From: Enterococcus sp. 9D6_DIV0238
GTDB lineage: Bacteria > Bacillota > Bacilli > Lactobacillales > Enterococcaceae
Length of the DNA: 64,000 bases
Assembly: GCF_002174455.2 (NCBI RefSeq)
Contig: NZ_CP147246.1
Location: 2,706,001 to 2,770,000 of the forward strand
Direction of reading: 5' to 3'
Part shown: piece by piece, positions 18,614 through 27,827 of the stretch
Position numbering within the stretch: position 1 is the first letter of the stretch
Layout of the letters: the number at the start of each line of letters is the position of its first letter
Program-made: the position numbers and the translations under genes
The notes under the pieces: generated by a model
Told to the model about the DNA's origin: nothing
The model's input: the letters and a program-made list of their open reading frames with translations, nothing else
Databases searched by the model: none

Positions 18614-19315
18614 TTGATTAAAGAAGAAAAGCTGTTTATCAGAGAGATGCCGGAAGACTGCCTTCCAAGAGAAAGATTAGAGGTTGTGGGAGAAAAGGCT
18701 TTATCAAATCAAGAACTATTAGCGATTTTATTAAGAACAGGTTCGAAAAGTATAAATGTCATGGAAGTTGCATCAAAGTTTTTGAATTATTTTCATCATC
18801 TTTATGAACTGAAAAATGCGACGATCACTGAAATGATGGAAATTAAAGGGATCGGCAAAATAAAGGCGATTGAATTAAGAGCGGCAATCGAATTTGGTTA
18901 TCGCATTCAACAGAGCACACAAATGAAGCTGGGAAAAGTTTCGTCAAGCTATCAGATTGCCCAAAATCTGATGTATGAATTACAAGATTTTCAGCAGGAG
19001 CATCTCGTCTGTTTATATTTGAATACAAAGAATGAAGTCATAAAACAAGAAACTGTTTTTAAAGGATCATTGAATCAAAGTGTGGCTCATCCAAGAGAAA
19101 TCTTTCGTAGTGCTGTGAAATATTCTGCCGCGCGTCTGATTCTTGCCCACAATCACCCAAGTGGTAATCCGGTTCCTTCTGAAAGTGATGTTCATTTTAC
19201 GCAAAGAATACAGGACTGTGGAAAAATGATGGGAATTGAAGTTCTTGATCATATCATCATTGGTGAGCAATCTTACATCAGTATGAGAGAAGAAAATTTT
19301 TTCAGTTCAGACTAA
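18614..19315 (+). CDS. radC: RadC family JAB-domain protein
   Basis: A 233-aa RadC-like protein: a helix-hairpin-helix region (MMEIKGIGKIKAIEL, about 75-95) followed by an MPN+/JAB metal-binding domain with HNHPSGNPVPSESD. The cellular role of RadC is uncertain despite the name; a DNA-repair function is not established. The start is TTG at 18614, 5 bases after AAGGAGTGA. Confidence 0.92.
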   Translation: MIKEEKLFIREMPEDCLPRERLEVVGEKALSNQELLAILLRTGSKSINVMEVASKFLNYFHHLYELKNATITEMMEIKGIGKIKAIELRAAIEFGYRIQQSTQMKLGKVSSSYQIAQNLMYELQDFQQEHLVCLYLNTKNEVIKQETVFKGSLNQSVAHPREIFRSAVKYSAARLILAHNHPSGNPVPSESDVHFTQRIQDCGKMMGIEVLDHIIIGEQSYISMREENFFSSD

Positions 19316-19324
19316 TTAGATTTC

Positions 19325-19353
19325 TTGCAAAAATAAGGCTTCGCATGTACAAT
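19325..19353 (+). promoter_or_regulatory. Promoter of the cold shock gene
   Basis: -35 TTGCAA (19325-19330), 17-base spacer, -10 TACAAT (19348-19353). A leader of about 100 bases follows, with a small AGTGCTTAAGCAC hairpin just before the GGAGG; long leaders are usual in cold shock mRNAs. Confidence 0.75.
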
Positions 19354-19461
19354 GGATGTGTAATCTTGTTTGGGGCATATAGAAGTTTTTATTAAAAAAC
19401 CCTCTATCGTACACGGGCAATGTTACAATATTTAGTGCTTAAGCACGAGGAGGAACAAAGA

Positions 19462-19662
19462 ATGGAACAAGGAACAGTAAAATGGTTTAATGCAGAAAAA
19501 GGGTTTGGATTTATCTCTCGCGAAGACGGAAGCGATGTATTCGTACACTTCTCAGCTATCCAAGGAGACGGATTCAAAACTTTAGAAGAAGGTCAATCAG
19601 TAAGCTTCGACGTTGAAGATTCAGATCGTGGACCTCAAGCAGTTAACGTAGAAAAAAACTAA
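19462..19662 (+). CDS. Cold shock protein (CspA family)
   Basis: A 66-aa single-stranded nucleic acid-binding OB-fold protein acting as RNA chaperone. RNP1 KGFGFIS and RNP2 VFVHFSAI are intact. Starts [10 protein letters not shown]; the ATG at 19462 follows GAGGAGG. Upstream in-frame codons belong to the leader. It is a monocistronic unit with its own promoter and terminator. Confidence 0.95.
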   Translation: MEQGTVKWFNAEKGFGFISREDGSDVFVHFSAIQGDGFKTLEEGQSVSFDVEDSDRGPQAVNVEKN

Positions 19663-19677
19663 TTCATCCATTCCAAA

Positions 19678-19705
19678 ACATCTGACGAAAGTCGGATGTT
19701 TTTTT
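19678..19705 (+). terminator. Rho-independent terminator of the csp gene
   Basis: ACATCTGAC pairs with GTCGGATGT (one G-T pair) around a GAAA loop, followed by T7. Confidence 0.88.
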
Positions 19706-19790
19706 GCTGTGAAACACTGCGACTGCTGCGCAGAGCAGATGTTGAACAGTACTAGGCGAGCGAAGAGAGCGTAGTTACCCTACTAGTGAA
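19704..19790 (+). repeat. Diverged type-2 repeat copy
   Basis: Shares the frame GCTGTGAAACAC...GCAGATGTTGAACAGTAC with the type-2 units at 8781 and 8973 but differs in the second half. A shorter echo (GCAGATGTTGA) recurs at about 19864. The rest of 19790-19956 shows no gene. Confidence 0.5.
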
Positions 19791-19959
19791 ACACCTGGAG
19801 AAATTCAATCAAAATGAGGATATGAGAAGATAAGTACACCTAAGCATAAGGAAGTAGTTCAAAGCAGATGTTGAGTTAATAGCCTGCCATCGATAAGATA
19901 AAAAAGCCAATACTTTTCAACATAAACAAAAACAGAGAAATCAATTTTTGGACAAACAA

Positions 19960-19997
19960 AAAAGGCATCCGTGATTATTTATCCACTAGATGCCTTT
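19960..19997 (-). terminator. Terminator of the 49-aa minus-strand gene
   Basis: On the minus strand AAAGGCATC and GATGCCTTT form a 9-bp stem with a 19-base loop, ending in a T-run. Confidence 0.65.
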
Positions 19998-20040
19998 AAA
20001 TCGTATTAGAACTTGAATCGCTCATTTAGGTTGTAACTCC

Positions 20041-20190
20041 TTAAATAGATTTTTTCAATTTCTTTACTGCTTGTGTAATCGTGATACCATAAGCAACATT
20101 TGCTTGGTTATTTGCATCGATAGCCATAAACAAATTTTTCTCTGTATCAAGCGCTACACGGTATTTTAATACTTTATTACCAAATGTCAT
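20041..20190 (-). CDS. Small protein of unknown function, 49 aa
   Basis: A 49-aa ORF starting MTFGNKVLKYRVALDTEKN and ending TQAVKKLKKSI. It contains no cysteine or membrane segment and is basic (pI probably high). The start ATG (20190) is 8 bases after AAGGAGA, and a terminator lies 43 bases past the stop, so it looks like a genuine small gene. It is divergent from the universal stress protein gene. I do not recognise the family. Confidence 0.65.
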   Translation of the reverse strand: MTFGNKVLKYRVALDTEKNLFMAIDANNQANVAYGITITQAVKKLKKSI

Positions 20191-20358
20191 AGTTGATTCT
20201 CCTTTCGTAGTTCTTTGAAAGGCAACGATATCTGATAACGAAATTCCACGGTTACTATATCATGATTTATCAAAGCTGTAAAGAGAAAAGTTTCAATTCT
20301 TTTGTTGAAAGCGTTTTTTCGTTGTATAATAGAGATACAACCAAAGGAGGTTTTTATC

Positions 20359-20808
20359 ATGAGCGAATCGTACAAAAATATTTTAGTTGCTGTGGATGGT
20401 TCAGAACAAGCTGAGAAAGCATTTGAAGAAGCAATCAAGATAGCCAAACGAAACAATGCTGCACTACATGTTTTATATGTGATTGAAGAAATGGGAAACT
20501 ATTTTGGCGAGTTAACGATGTCGATGGGCACAATGATGGAAGAACTTCGAGTAAAAGAAGAAGAAGAAATGAAAAAAAGAAAAGAGAAAGCTCTAGATGC
20601 TGGTGTGTTCAATGTATTGACTTATGTGATGTACGGGTATCCTAAAACATTGATTGCTGATTTTTCAGAATCTGAAGAACCGATTGACTTAATTGTCATC
20701 GGTCGAACTGGTTTGAACGGCTTCCAAAGAATGATGGTAGGATCAACAACGTCTTATGTTGTCAATCACACCAAAGCCAACGTACTGGTGGTCAATCATA
20801 CAATGTAA
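20359..20808 (+). CDS. Universal stress protein (UspA family)
   Basis: A 149-aa USP-domain protein: N-terminal ILVAVDGSEQAEKAFEEA, and the ATP-type motif GRTGLNGFQRMMVGSTTSYV near the C-terminus, which is the G-2x-G-9x-G(S/T) pattern of ATP-binding members. Start ATG follows AAAGGAGG by 8 bases. A TATAAT box at 20325-20330 is the likely -10. Confidence 0.92.
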   Translation: MSESYKNILVAVDGSEQAEKAFEEAIKIAKRNNAALHVLYVIEEMGNYFGELTMSMGTMMEELRVKEEEEMKKRKEKALDAGVFNVLTYVMYGYPKTLIADFSESEEPIDLIVIGRTGLNGFQRMMVGSTTSYVVNHTKANVLVVNHTM

Positions 20809-20902
20809 ATAACCTGGAAAAAGATGAACAATCGGCAAGTTATCTACTTTCTTACAAATATTTGAAGATACAGTAAGAACTGAAAATTAAATAAGACTAA
20901 TA

Positions 20903-20943
20903 AAAAAAGGTCCGTTTGGAATTATTCCAAACGGACCCTTTTG
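20903..20943. terminator. Bidirectional terminator between usp and rnjA
   Basis: GGTCCGTTTGGAA and TTCCAAACGGACC form a perfect 13-bp stem with a three-base loop, flanked by A-rich and T-rich runs. It serves convergent genes. Confidence 0.9.
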
Positions 20944-20955
20944 TTGTCATATTGA

Positions 20956-22626
20956 TTACGATGTCATGATCATCGGTAAAATCATTGGGTGTCGTTCTGT
21001 TTTTTCAAATAAGAATGGCTGTAAGGCTGCTGAAATTGCATCACACAATTTTGCTTCTGTACAATTCTCATCACGAAGCGCTTCACGAATTGCATTAAAC
21101 AATAAACGCTGACCTTCATGGATCATTTCCCCAGATTCTCTCATGTAGACAAAACCACGTGATAGGATGTCTGGACCAGCTAATATTTCTTTATTTTTGA
21201 TATCAACTGTAGCAACAGCTAGAACAAGCCCTTCTTCGGAAAGGATACGGCGGTCACGCAATACAACGTTTCCGATATCTCCTACGCCATTGCCGTCGAC
21301 ATAAACATCATTGGCATTAAAGTGACCAGCAATACGCGCATTATCAGCTGTCAAAGCCAAGACATCTCCATTTTCCATGATAAAGCAATTCTCCGATGGA
21401 ACGCCTACATCCTGAGCAAGTGATGCATGGATCTTTAGCATTCTAAATTCACCGTGAACGGGAACAAAATACTTAGGCTTCATCAAACGCAGCATCAATT
21501 TTTGCTCTTCTTGTCCACCATGACCAGAAGTATGGATATTATTGATTTTTCCATGGATCACTTCAGCACCAGCTTCTGAAAGCAGATTGATCAAGCGGTT
21601 GACACTTGTTGTATTTCCTGGAATTGGAGAGCTTGAAAAAATAACTGTATCTCCAGGTTGAATAGAAATTTGACGGTGAGTACCATTAGCAATACGACTT
21701 AGTGCAGCCATCGGTTCACCTTGAGAACCTGTACATAAAATCATCGTCTCTCCAGCAGGAAGCTGATTCAGCTCAGATGCATCGACAAATGTTCCTTTAG
21801 GCACATTGATATAACCCAGCTGTTCGCCATTAACGATTGCATTTTCCATGCTTCGACCAAAGACGGCAATTTTACGTCCGGTCTTGACAGCTGCATCTGC
21901 AGCTTGTTGAAGACGAAAAATATTTGAAGCAAAACTGGCAAAAATGATTCGTCCTTCTATTTTTTCAAATATTTTCAAAATAGAAGAGCCAATGGTTTTT
22001 TCTGATTTTGTAAAGGTTGGAATTTCAGCATTGGTACTATCCGATAATAGACACAATACGCCTTCTTCTCCTAATTTGGCCATACGATGAAGATTTGCAG
22101 GCTCACCGACAGGCGTGAAGTCAAACTTGAAATCTCCTGTAGCAACGACATTGCCCGAAGGTGTTTTAACGACAACACCTAAAGCGTCTGGGATACTGTG
22201 CGTCGTACGGAAAAAACTGATAGACGTTTTACGAAAACGGATTACTGTATCTTCATTGATTTCGTGTAGATCAGCATCTCGTAATAACCCGTGCTCATCC
22301 AATTTATTAGTGATCAAAGCTAACGCCAATGGACCAGCATAAATTGGGATGTTCGCCTGGCGTAAAAGAAACGGTACGCCTCCAATATGATCTTCGTGTC
22401 CATGCGTGATGATCAGCGCTTTAACTTTGTGCAGGTTTTGGACGATATAGCTGTAATCAGGAATAACATAATCGATCCCTAAAAGATCATCTTCCGGAAA
22501 TTTGATTCCGGCATCAATAATAATGATCTCATCTTGGAATTGAACCCCATAAGTGTTCTTTCCGATTTCGCCCAAACCACCGATTGCAAAAACGCCGGTT
22601 TCATTATTTTTAATATTTACTTTCAT
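20956..22626 (-). CDS. rnjA: Ribonuclease J1
   Basis: 5'-3' exoribonuclease/endonuclease central to mRNA decay and rRNA maturation in Firmicutes. The 556-aa product has the metallo-beta-lactamase motif HGHEDH (H75, H77, D79, H80), the beta-CASP core ([38 protein letters not shown]) and a C-terminal dimerisation domain. Location one base after rpoY identifies it as J1 rather than J2. The start ATG follows ACGGAG. Confidence 0.96.
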   Translation of the reverse strand: MKVNIKNNETGVFAIGGLGEIGKNTYGVQFQDEIIIIDAGIKFPEDDLLGIDYVIPDYSYIVQNLHKVKALIITHGHEDHIGGVPFLLRQANIPIYAGPLALALITNKLDEHGLLRDADLHEINEDTVIRFRKTSISFFRTTHSIPDALGVVVKTPSGNVVATGDFKFDFTPVGEPANLHRMAKLGEEGVLCLLSDSTNAEIPTFTKSEKTIGSSILKIFEKIEGRIIFASFASNIFRLQQAADAAVKTGRKIAVFGRSMENAIVNGEQLGYINVPKGTFVDASELNQLPAGETMILCTGSQGEPMAALSRIANGTHRQISIQPGDTVIFSSSPIPGNTTSVNRLINLLSEAGAEVIHGKINNIHTSGHGGQEEQKLMLRLMKPKYFVPVHGEFRMLKIHASLAQDVGVPSENCFIMENGDVLALTADNARIAGHFNANDVYVDGNGVGDIGNVVLRDRRILSEEGLVLAVATVDIKNKEILAGPDILSRGFVYMRESGEMIHEGQRLLFNAIREALRDENCTEAKLCDAISAALQPFLFEKTERHPMILPMIMTS

Positions 22627-22627
22627 A

Positions 22628-22840
22628 TTAAAACTCCGTTAATGAGAATTCCGCATGCTCTTGTTCATAAGCTAAATGATTTTCATCAAGTGCTTGGATG
22701 TACTCAATATTGTATGGGGTATTTTCTTCTACTTGCTGACGCACGATAACGTCATTTTCAGCTTCAACATAGATTGATTTTGTATCTTCTCTTTTTGGAT
22801 TGCGTGTTTTTGTTTCTTGATAATAAACTTTATAGATCAT
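22628..22840 (-). CDS. rpoY: RNA polymerase epsilon subunit
   Basis: A 70-aa small subunit of Firmicute RNA polymerase (DUF1447, formerly YkzG). It starts [19 protein letters not shown] and has the family's acidic C-terminal half ([13 protein letters not shown]). The rpoY-rnjA pair is conserved in Bacilli and is probably one transcript. Start ATG follows AGGAGA. Confidence 0.93.
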   Translation of the reverse strand: MIYKVYYQETKTRNPKREDTKSIYVEAENDVIVRQQVEENTPYNIEYIQALDENHLAYEQEHAEFSLTEF

Positions 22841-22913
22841 AAGTATCTTCTCCTTTATCTGCCTCAGCAGTTGATTATGTATGTCTTATTTTTTACAGTA
22901 ATTTTGAACACAA

Positions 22914-22937
22914 CAAAACGAGGTGGCTGACCACCTT
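22914..22937 (-). terminator. Possible terminator downstream of the DUF454 gene
   Basis: On the minus strand AAGGTGG-TCAG-CCACCT is followed by CGTTTTGTT. The T-tract is poor, so this may be weak. Confidence 0.4.
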
Positions 22938-23127
22938 AAAAAAACAATTGCCACCAAAAACATTCGTTGATGATGTAATGAAGCCTCGACTTTGCTTCAT
23001 TGTTCTTATTATGGAAATTATCTTTCTTTCAACCGTCCGTTGTGTTGTACTGAACAACAATTAATAAGTATTTTATCACAGAATAATAAATAAGTATAGA
23101 AACAGACTTACGACTTTAAAGAAAAAC

Positions 23128-23619
23128 TTACGATCGTTCGGGCTTTTCTGTTTCTTTTCCGTTCTTTTTATTAAAGTATAGATTCAGTGCGATCAAGTGG
23201 ACTACATAGACAAAGCTCAAAGTCATAGTCATAAAAGGATTGCGCACGATCAAGCAGGGAATCGCGAAAATAATGAATAAAGTTGTGAATAATTTTACTC
23301 GTCCTAGAGGAGTGATTTTCTTTTCCACGATCGATTCTTGAATATATTTTTGATAATAGCTAGAATTGATGAATCTTGTATATAATTTTTCTGAGCTGCG
23401 CATCCAGAAAAAGGCTGTTAGAAGGTAAAAGACGGTTGTCGGTAAAATGGGTAAAAAGATTCCTAGAGTACCTAAACCAAAAGTAAAACTGCCTAAAGAA
23501 ATATAAAGAAATTTTTTCATTCGAATATGTCCATCGCTTTCATTAAATAATGTAAAAATCAAGGAATCATCATTATACCATAGCTGAGGCTGTTCTGTTT
23601 TTCCTACATATAATTCCAT
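23128..23619 (-). CDS. DUF454 (YbaN-like) membrane protein
   Basis: A 163-aa product with the DUF454 pattern GIFLPILPTTVFYLLTAFFWMRSSEKL after a first membrane helix, and two more hydrophobic segments (about 100-145). Function unknown. The ATG at 23619 with AGGTGA 8 bases upstream adds about 33 soluble residues (MELYVGKTEQPQLWY...) not typical of the family. The alternative start MKKFLYISLG has little ribosome site. Single gene, minus strand. Confidence 0.75.
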   Translation of the reverse strand: MELYVGKTEQPQLWYNDDSLIFTLFNESDGHIRMKKFLYISLGSFTFGLGTLGIFLPILPTTVFYLLTAFFWMRSSEKLYTRFINSSYYQKYIQESIVEKKITPLGRVKLFTTLFIIFAIPCLIVRNPFMTMTLSFVYVVHLIALNLYFNKKNGKETEKPERS

Positions 23620-23662
23620 AAAAAATTTCACCTAAATATAATTTACCTACCCCTCATGTTTA

Positions 23663-23671
23663 TGCTATAGT
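23663..23671 (+). promoter_or_regulatory. Extended -10 promoter of efrAB
   Basis: TGCTATAGT, an extended -10, lies 40 bases before the efrA start, with TTTACC 18 bases upstream as a possible -35. Confidence 0.5.
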
Positions 23672-23710
23672 GGGAGTACTGGATCAAAAAATGAAAGAGG
23701 AGATGATTGA

Positions 23711-25441
23711 TTGAAATTGATGTGGCGTTACACGATGAGATACAAGAAATTATTGTTTTTAGATTTCATTTGTGTGTTTGGATTTATTTTGATAGAGCTA
23801 GGCTTACCAACGATTTTAGCACGTATGATCGATGTTGGTATTAAAAATAACGACTATGATTATGTAAAGCAGCAAGGATTATTGATGATTGTGATCACCG
23901 TTATTGGGGTAGCGATGAATATCATGCTGGGATATTTCGGCGCTCGGATAACGACGAATATCGTTCGGGATATTCGCGATGATTTATTTGAAAAGGTACA
24001 GACTTTTTCCCATCGTGAATATGAAACGATCGGTGTTTCTTCTTTGATCACAAGAACAACGAATGATGCTTATCAAATCATGTTGTTTATGGGGAATATT
24101 TTACGTATCGGTTTTATGACGCCGATGATGTTTTTTGTCAGTTTGTTTATGGTCGTACGCACGAGCCCATCTTTAGGTTGGTTTGTATTGGGTGCTTTGC
24201 CATTTCTTTTGATCGCGGTTGTTTTGATTGCTAAAGTCTCTGAACCATTATCTAATAAGCAGCAAAAGAATCTTGATGGAATCAATGGTATTTTAAGAGA
24301 AAATCTTTCGGGCTTGCGGGTGATTCGGGCTTTTGTCAATGAGAAATTTGAGGAAAGCCGATTTAGTAAGGTCAATGAAGAGTATACAAAAAGCTCAAAA
24401 AGTCTGTTCCGTTTGATGGCAGCAGCGCAACCTGGCTTCTTTTTCTTATTCAATATCGTGATGGTATTGATCATTTGGAATGGTGCGCTTCAAATCGATC
24501 ACGGCAGCTTATTAATAGGAGATCTAATTGCTTTTATCGAGTACATTTTCCATGCGTTGTTCTCATTTATGTTATTTGCAAGTGTGTTTATGATGTATCC
24601 GAGAGCTGCTGTATCTGCCCGTCGGATACAAGAAGCTTTTGATATGGAGCCTGTGATTCGTGAAAATGAAGCAGGTATCACAGAAACAGAAACAAAGGGC
24701 TACTTAGAATTTAAGAATGTAACATTTGCTTATCCAGGTCATTCTGAAAGTCCGGTGATCCGCAATGTGAGTTTTAAAGCTTCACCGGGTGAAACAGTTG
24801 CCTTTATTGGAAGTACCGGAAGCGGCAAATCAACATTGATCCAACTGATCCCACGCTTTTACGATGTATCAGAAGGCCAAGTGTTGCTTGATGGTATTGA
24901 TGTACGTGAGTATAAGCTAAGTGCTTTAAGAAACAAGATCGGCTATATTCCGCAAAAAGCATTGCTGTTTACTGGAACGATCGCAGAAAATCTGCGGTAT
25001 GGAAAAGAAGATGCGACGCTGGAAGAAATGGAACAGGCGGCAGATATTGCGCAAGCTTCAGAATTTATTTCGCAAAAACCAGATGGATATGATGAACTGC
25101 TTTCAGAAGGTGGAACAAACTTCTCTGGAGGACAAAAACAACGTTTAGCTATTGCTAGAGCAGTGATCCGTCGTCCAGAAGTCTATATTTTTGATGACAG
25201 CTTTTCCGCTTTAGATTATCAGACAGATGCTAATTTAAGAGCTCGATTAAAAAAAGAAACAAAAGAATCAACGGTCTTGATTGTTGCCCAGCGTGTGGGT
25301 ACGATCATGCATGCCGATAAGATCATCGTTTTAAATGAAGGTGATGTAGTCGGTATCGGTACGCACCGAGAATTACTTGAGAATTGCCCGATCTATTATG
25401 ATATTGCGGCTTCTCAATTGTCAGAGGAGGAATTAGCATGA
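23711..25441 (+). CDS. efrA: ABC multidrug exporter half-transporter with degenerate NBD (EfrA-like)
   Basis: A 576-aa half-transporter, six membrane segments (1-310) then an ATPase domain. Walker A is GSTGSGKST and the signature FSGGQ is intact. Walker B reads YIFDDS with Asp where the catalytic Glu is expected, and the switch His is Gln (VAQRVGT). It therefore forms the degenerate site of a heterodimer with the next gene. Position near liaFSR and greA matches my memory of the E. faecalis efrAB locus. TTG start 8 bases after GGAG. Confidence 0.88.
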   Translation: MKLMWRYTMRYKKLLFLDFICVFGFILIELGLPTILARMIDVGIKNNDYDYVKQQGLLMIVITVIGVAMNIMLGYFGARITTNIVRDIRDDLFEKVQTFSHREYETIGVSSLITRTTNDAYQIMLFMGNILRIGFMTPMMFFVSLFMVVRTSPSLGWFVLGALPFLLIAVVLIAKVSEPLSNKQQKNLDGINGILRENLSGLRVIRAFVNEKFEESRFSKVNEEYTKSSKSLFRLMAAAQPGFFFLFNIVMVLIIWNGALQIDHGSLLIGDLIAFIEYIFHALFSFMLFASVFMMYPRAAVSARRIQEAFDMEPVIRENEAGITETETKGYLEFKNVTFAYPGHSESPVIRNVSFKASPGETVAFIGSTGSGKSTLIQLIPRFYDVSEGQVLLDGIDVREYKLSALRNKIGYIPQKALLFTGTIAENLRYGKEDATLEEMEQAADIAQASEFISQKPDGYDELLSEGGTNFSGGQKQRLAIARAVIRRPEVYIFDDSFSALDYQTDANLRARLKKETKESTVLIVAQRVGTIMHADKIIVLNEGDVVGIGTHRELLENCPIYYDIAASQLSEEELA

Positions 25442-27204
25442 AAAACGCATTCTCTTCTATAAAACGTTTAGGAAGGTACGTCAATCCTTACAAAGGAACG
25501 TTTATCTTAGTGATTATTTTTACGATCCTGACAGTTGCTTTTAATGCGGCGATGCCATATGTCTCTGGTTTGCCGATCACAGAAATCAGTAAAAACGTAG
25601 CAGCCGGTGAAGGGTTGAATTATCCATACATCATCCAATGCCTGATTTGGATTTTGATTGTTGGGATCGGTTATTGTGCGGCACAGTTTTTATCAGGGTA
25701 TTTGATGGCATCCGTGGTTCAGCATTCGATGCGTGATCTGCGTACGGACATCGACGAAAAAATCAATCGTTTGCCTGTATCTTATTTTGATAAGAATCAA
25801 CAAGGGAATATTTTATCTCGTGTAACAAATGACGTAGATGCAGTAAGTAACGCGATGCAACAAAGCTTTATCAATATTGTCTCTGCAGTATTGGGCATCG
25901 TAATGGCGATCGCAATGATGTTTTATATCAACTGGCTGATGGCAGTGATCTCTCTTGTGATGATTCCGTTATCACTATTTATTTCAAAAACGATCGTTGG
26001 ATTTTCACAAAAATACTTCCAAGGGATGCAAAATGCCCTTGGTGATTTGAACGGATATGTTCAAGAAAATATGACTGGTTTTAGCGTATTGAAATTGTAT
26101 GGCCGTGAAAAGGAAACATTGAATGGATTTAAAAAGGTCAACCACAATTTAAATAATTTTGGGTTTAAAGCATCGTTTATCTCTGGATTGATGTTGCCGC
26201 TTGTGCAAATGACTGCTTATGGAACGTATATCGGTATGGCTGTTTTAGGAAGTTACTACGTTATTACTGGTGTGATCGTTGTGGGGCAATTACAAGCCTT
26301 TATTCAATATATTTGGCAAGTAAGTCAGCCCATGGGGAACATCACCCAATTATCAGCAGCTTTGCAAAGCGCTTCGGCAGCAACGACACGAGTTTTTGAA
26401 ATTTTAGATGAGCCGGAAGAAGAATTGAATGAACAAGATATTCCTTTACCAGCGGAGCTACATGGTTCTGTTCAGTTTGAAAATGTCAGCTTTAGCTATG
26501 ATCCTGAAAAACCATTGATCAGAAATCTGAATTTTGAAGTAAAAGCTGGTCAAACAGTGGCGATTGTCGGACCTACAGGAGCAGGTAAAACAACATTGAT
26601 CAATTTATTGATGCGTTTTTACGATGTAAATGAAGGAGCCATCAAAGTTGATGGGATCGATACGAAAACCATAAATCGAAGTGATGTTCGCTCTGTTTTC
26701 GGCATGGTTTTACAAGATGCTTGGCTATACGAAGGAACGATCGCGGATAATATTCGTTTTGGTAAATTGGATGCAACAGATTATGAAATCGTCGATGCAG
26801 CCAAAACGGCGAATGTAGATCATTTTATCCGTACGATGCCGGATGGTTACGATATGGAAATCAATTCTGAAGGCGATAATGTTTCACTCGGTCAAAAACA
26901 ATTATTGACGATTGCCAGAGCTGTGATTTCTGATCCAAAAATCTTGATTTTAGATGAAGCAACGAGTTCTGTCGATACTCGATTGGAAGCTTTGATCCAA
27001 AAGGCAATGGATCGAGTAATGGAAGGACGGACAAGCTTTGTGATCGCCCATCGTTTATCAACGATCAGAGAAGCTGATTTGATTCTTGTGATGAATCAAG
27101 GAGAAATCATTGAAAAAGGCACACACAATGAACTGCTGCAGCAGGGCGGTTTTTATGAAAAACTTTATAACAGTCAGTTCGCTGAAGACGGCGATTACGA
27201 TTAG
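25438..27204 (+). CDS. efrB: ABC multidrug exporter half-transporter with catalytic NBD (EfrB-like)
   Basis: A 588-aa partner of the preceding gene, overlapping it by ATGA. Six membrane segments, Walker A GPTGAGKTT, canonical Walker B LILDEAT and switch His in IAHRLST, but a deviant signature VSLGQ. Walker motifs here and FSGGQ of the partner make the hydrolytic site. Related enterococcal EfrAB exports several drugs and dyes; substrates cannot be inferred here. Confidence 0.88.
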   Translation: MKNAFSSIKRLGRYVNPYKGTFILVIIFTILTVAFNAAMPYVSGLPITEISKNVAAGEGLNYPYIIQCLIWILIVGIGYCAAQFLSGYLMASVVQHSMRDLRTDIDEKINRLPVSYFDKNQQGNILSRVTNDVDAVSNAMQQSFINIVSAVLGIVMAIAMMFYINWLMAVISLVMIPLSLFISKTIVGFSQKYFQGMQNALGDLNGYVQENMTGFSVLKLYGREKETLNGFKKVNHNLNNFGFKASFISGLMLPLVQMTAYGTYIGMAVLGSYYVITGVIVVGQLQAFIQYIWQVSQPMGNITQLSAALQSASAATTRVFEILDEPEEELNEQDIPLPAELHGSVQFENVSFSYDPEKPLIRNLNFEVKAGQTVAIVGPTGAGKTTLINLLMRFYDVNEGAIKVDGIDTKTINRSDVRSVFGMVLQDAWLYEGTIADNIRFGKLDATDYEIVDAAKTANVDHFIRTMPDGYDMEINSEGDNVSLGQKQLLTIARAVISDPKILILDEATSSVDTRLEALIQKAMDRVMEGRTSFVIAHRLSTIREADLILVMNQGEIIEKGTHNELLQQGGFYEKLYNSQFAEDGDYD

Positions 27205-27211
27205 TATCTAC

Positions 27212-27244
27212 AAAAGGACATCAAATTCGGTGTCCTTTTTTTTC
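27212..27244 (+). terminator. Rho-independent terminator of efrAB
   Basis: AAAAGGACA and TGTCCTTTT with a 10-base loop, followed by a T-run. Confidence 0.85.
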
Positions 27245-27320
27245 TTGATTTGAAGGAACGTATTGATCTTACTATTTCACAAAATTTGTTATACTAAAGA
27301 TAATAAAAGAGGTGGATCAG

Positions 27321-27812
27321 ATGACAAAAGAGTATTTTATTGCACCAAGTGCTGATGTATATGGAGAGGTTGAATTAGCCAAAGATGTTAGTATTTGGTT
27401 TCAAGCGGTACTAAGAGGAGATAATAATACGATTAAGATCGATACAGGAAGTAACGTTCAGGATGGTACGATCATCCATGTCGATGCGGACGCGGCGGTC
27501 ACGATAGGCAAAAATGTAACAATCGGACATCAATGTATGCTCCACGGCTGTAGAATTGAAGACGGTGCGTTGATCGGTATGGCTTCAACAATCTTAAATC
27601 ATGCAAAAATAGGTAAAAATAGTTTGATCGGAGCAGGTTCTCTAGTCACAGAAGAAGTTGAAATTCCAGAGAATGTGCTGGCCTTTGGGCGTCCAGCCAG
27701 AGTGATTCGACCGCTGACGAGAGAAGAGATTCGCAAAAATAAAGAAAATGCTCAACAGTATGTCGCACGCTCAAAAGAATTTCTTGAAGAAAAATATCCC
27801 CGTTTAACGTGA
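27321..27812 (+). CDS. Gamma-carbonic anhydrase-like hexapeptide protein
   Basis: A 163-aa left-handed beta-helix protein (YrdA/PaaY group). Metal-ligand histidines are visible in IIHVDADAAV, TIGHQCMLHGC; the GRPARVIRPLT end is typical. Enzyme activity is unproven for most members. The ATG at 27321 follows AGAGGTGG; an in-frame GTG at 27312 is inside that site. It precedes wecB by 15 bases, probably one operon. Confidence 0.85.
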   Translation: MTKEYFIAPSADVYGEVELAKDVSIWFQAVLRGDNNTIKIDTGSNVQDGTIIHVDADAAVTIGKNVTIGHQCMLHGCRIEDGALIGMASTILNHAKIGKNSLIGAGSLVTEEVEIPENVLAFGRPARVIRPLTREEIRKNKENAQQYVARSKEFLEEKYPRLT

Positions 27813-27827
27813 AAGGATGAATCGCTG

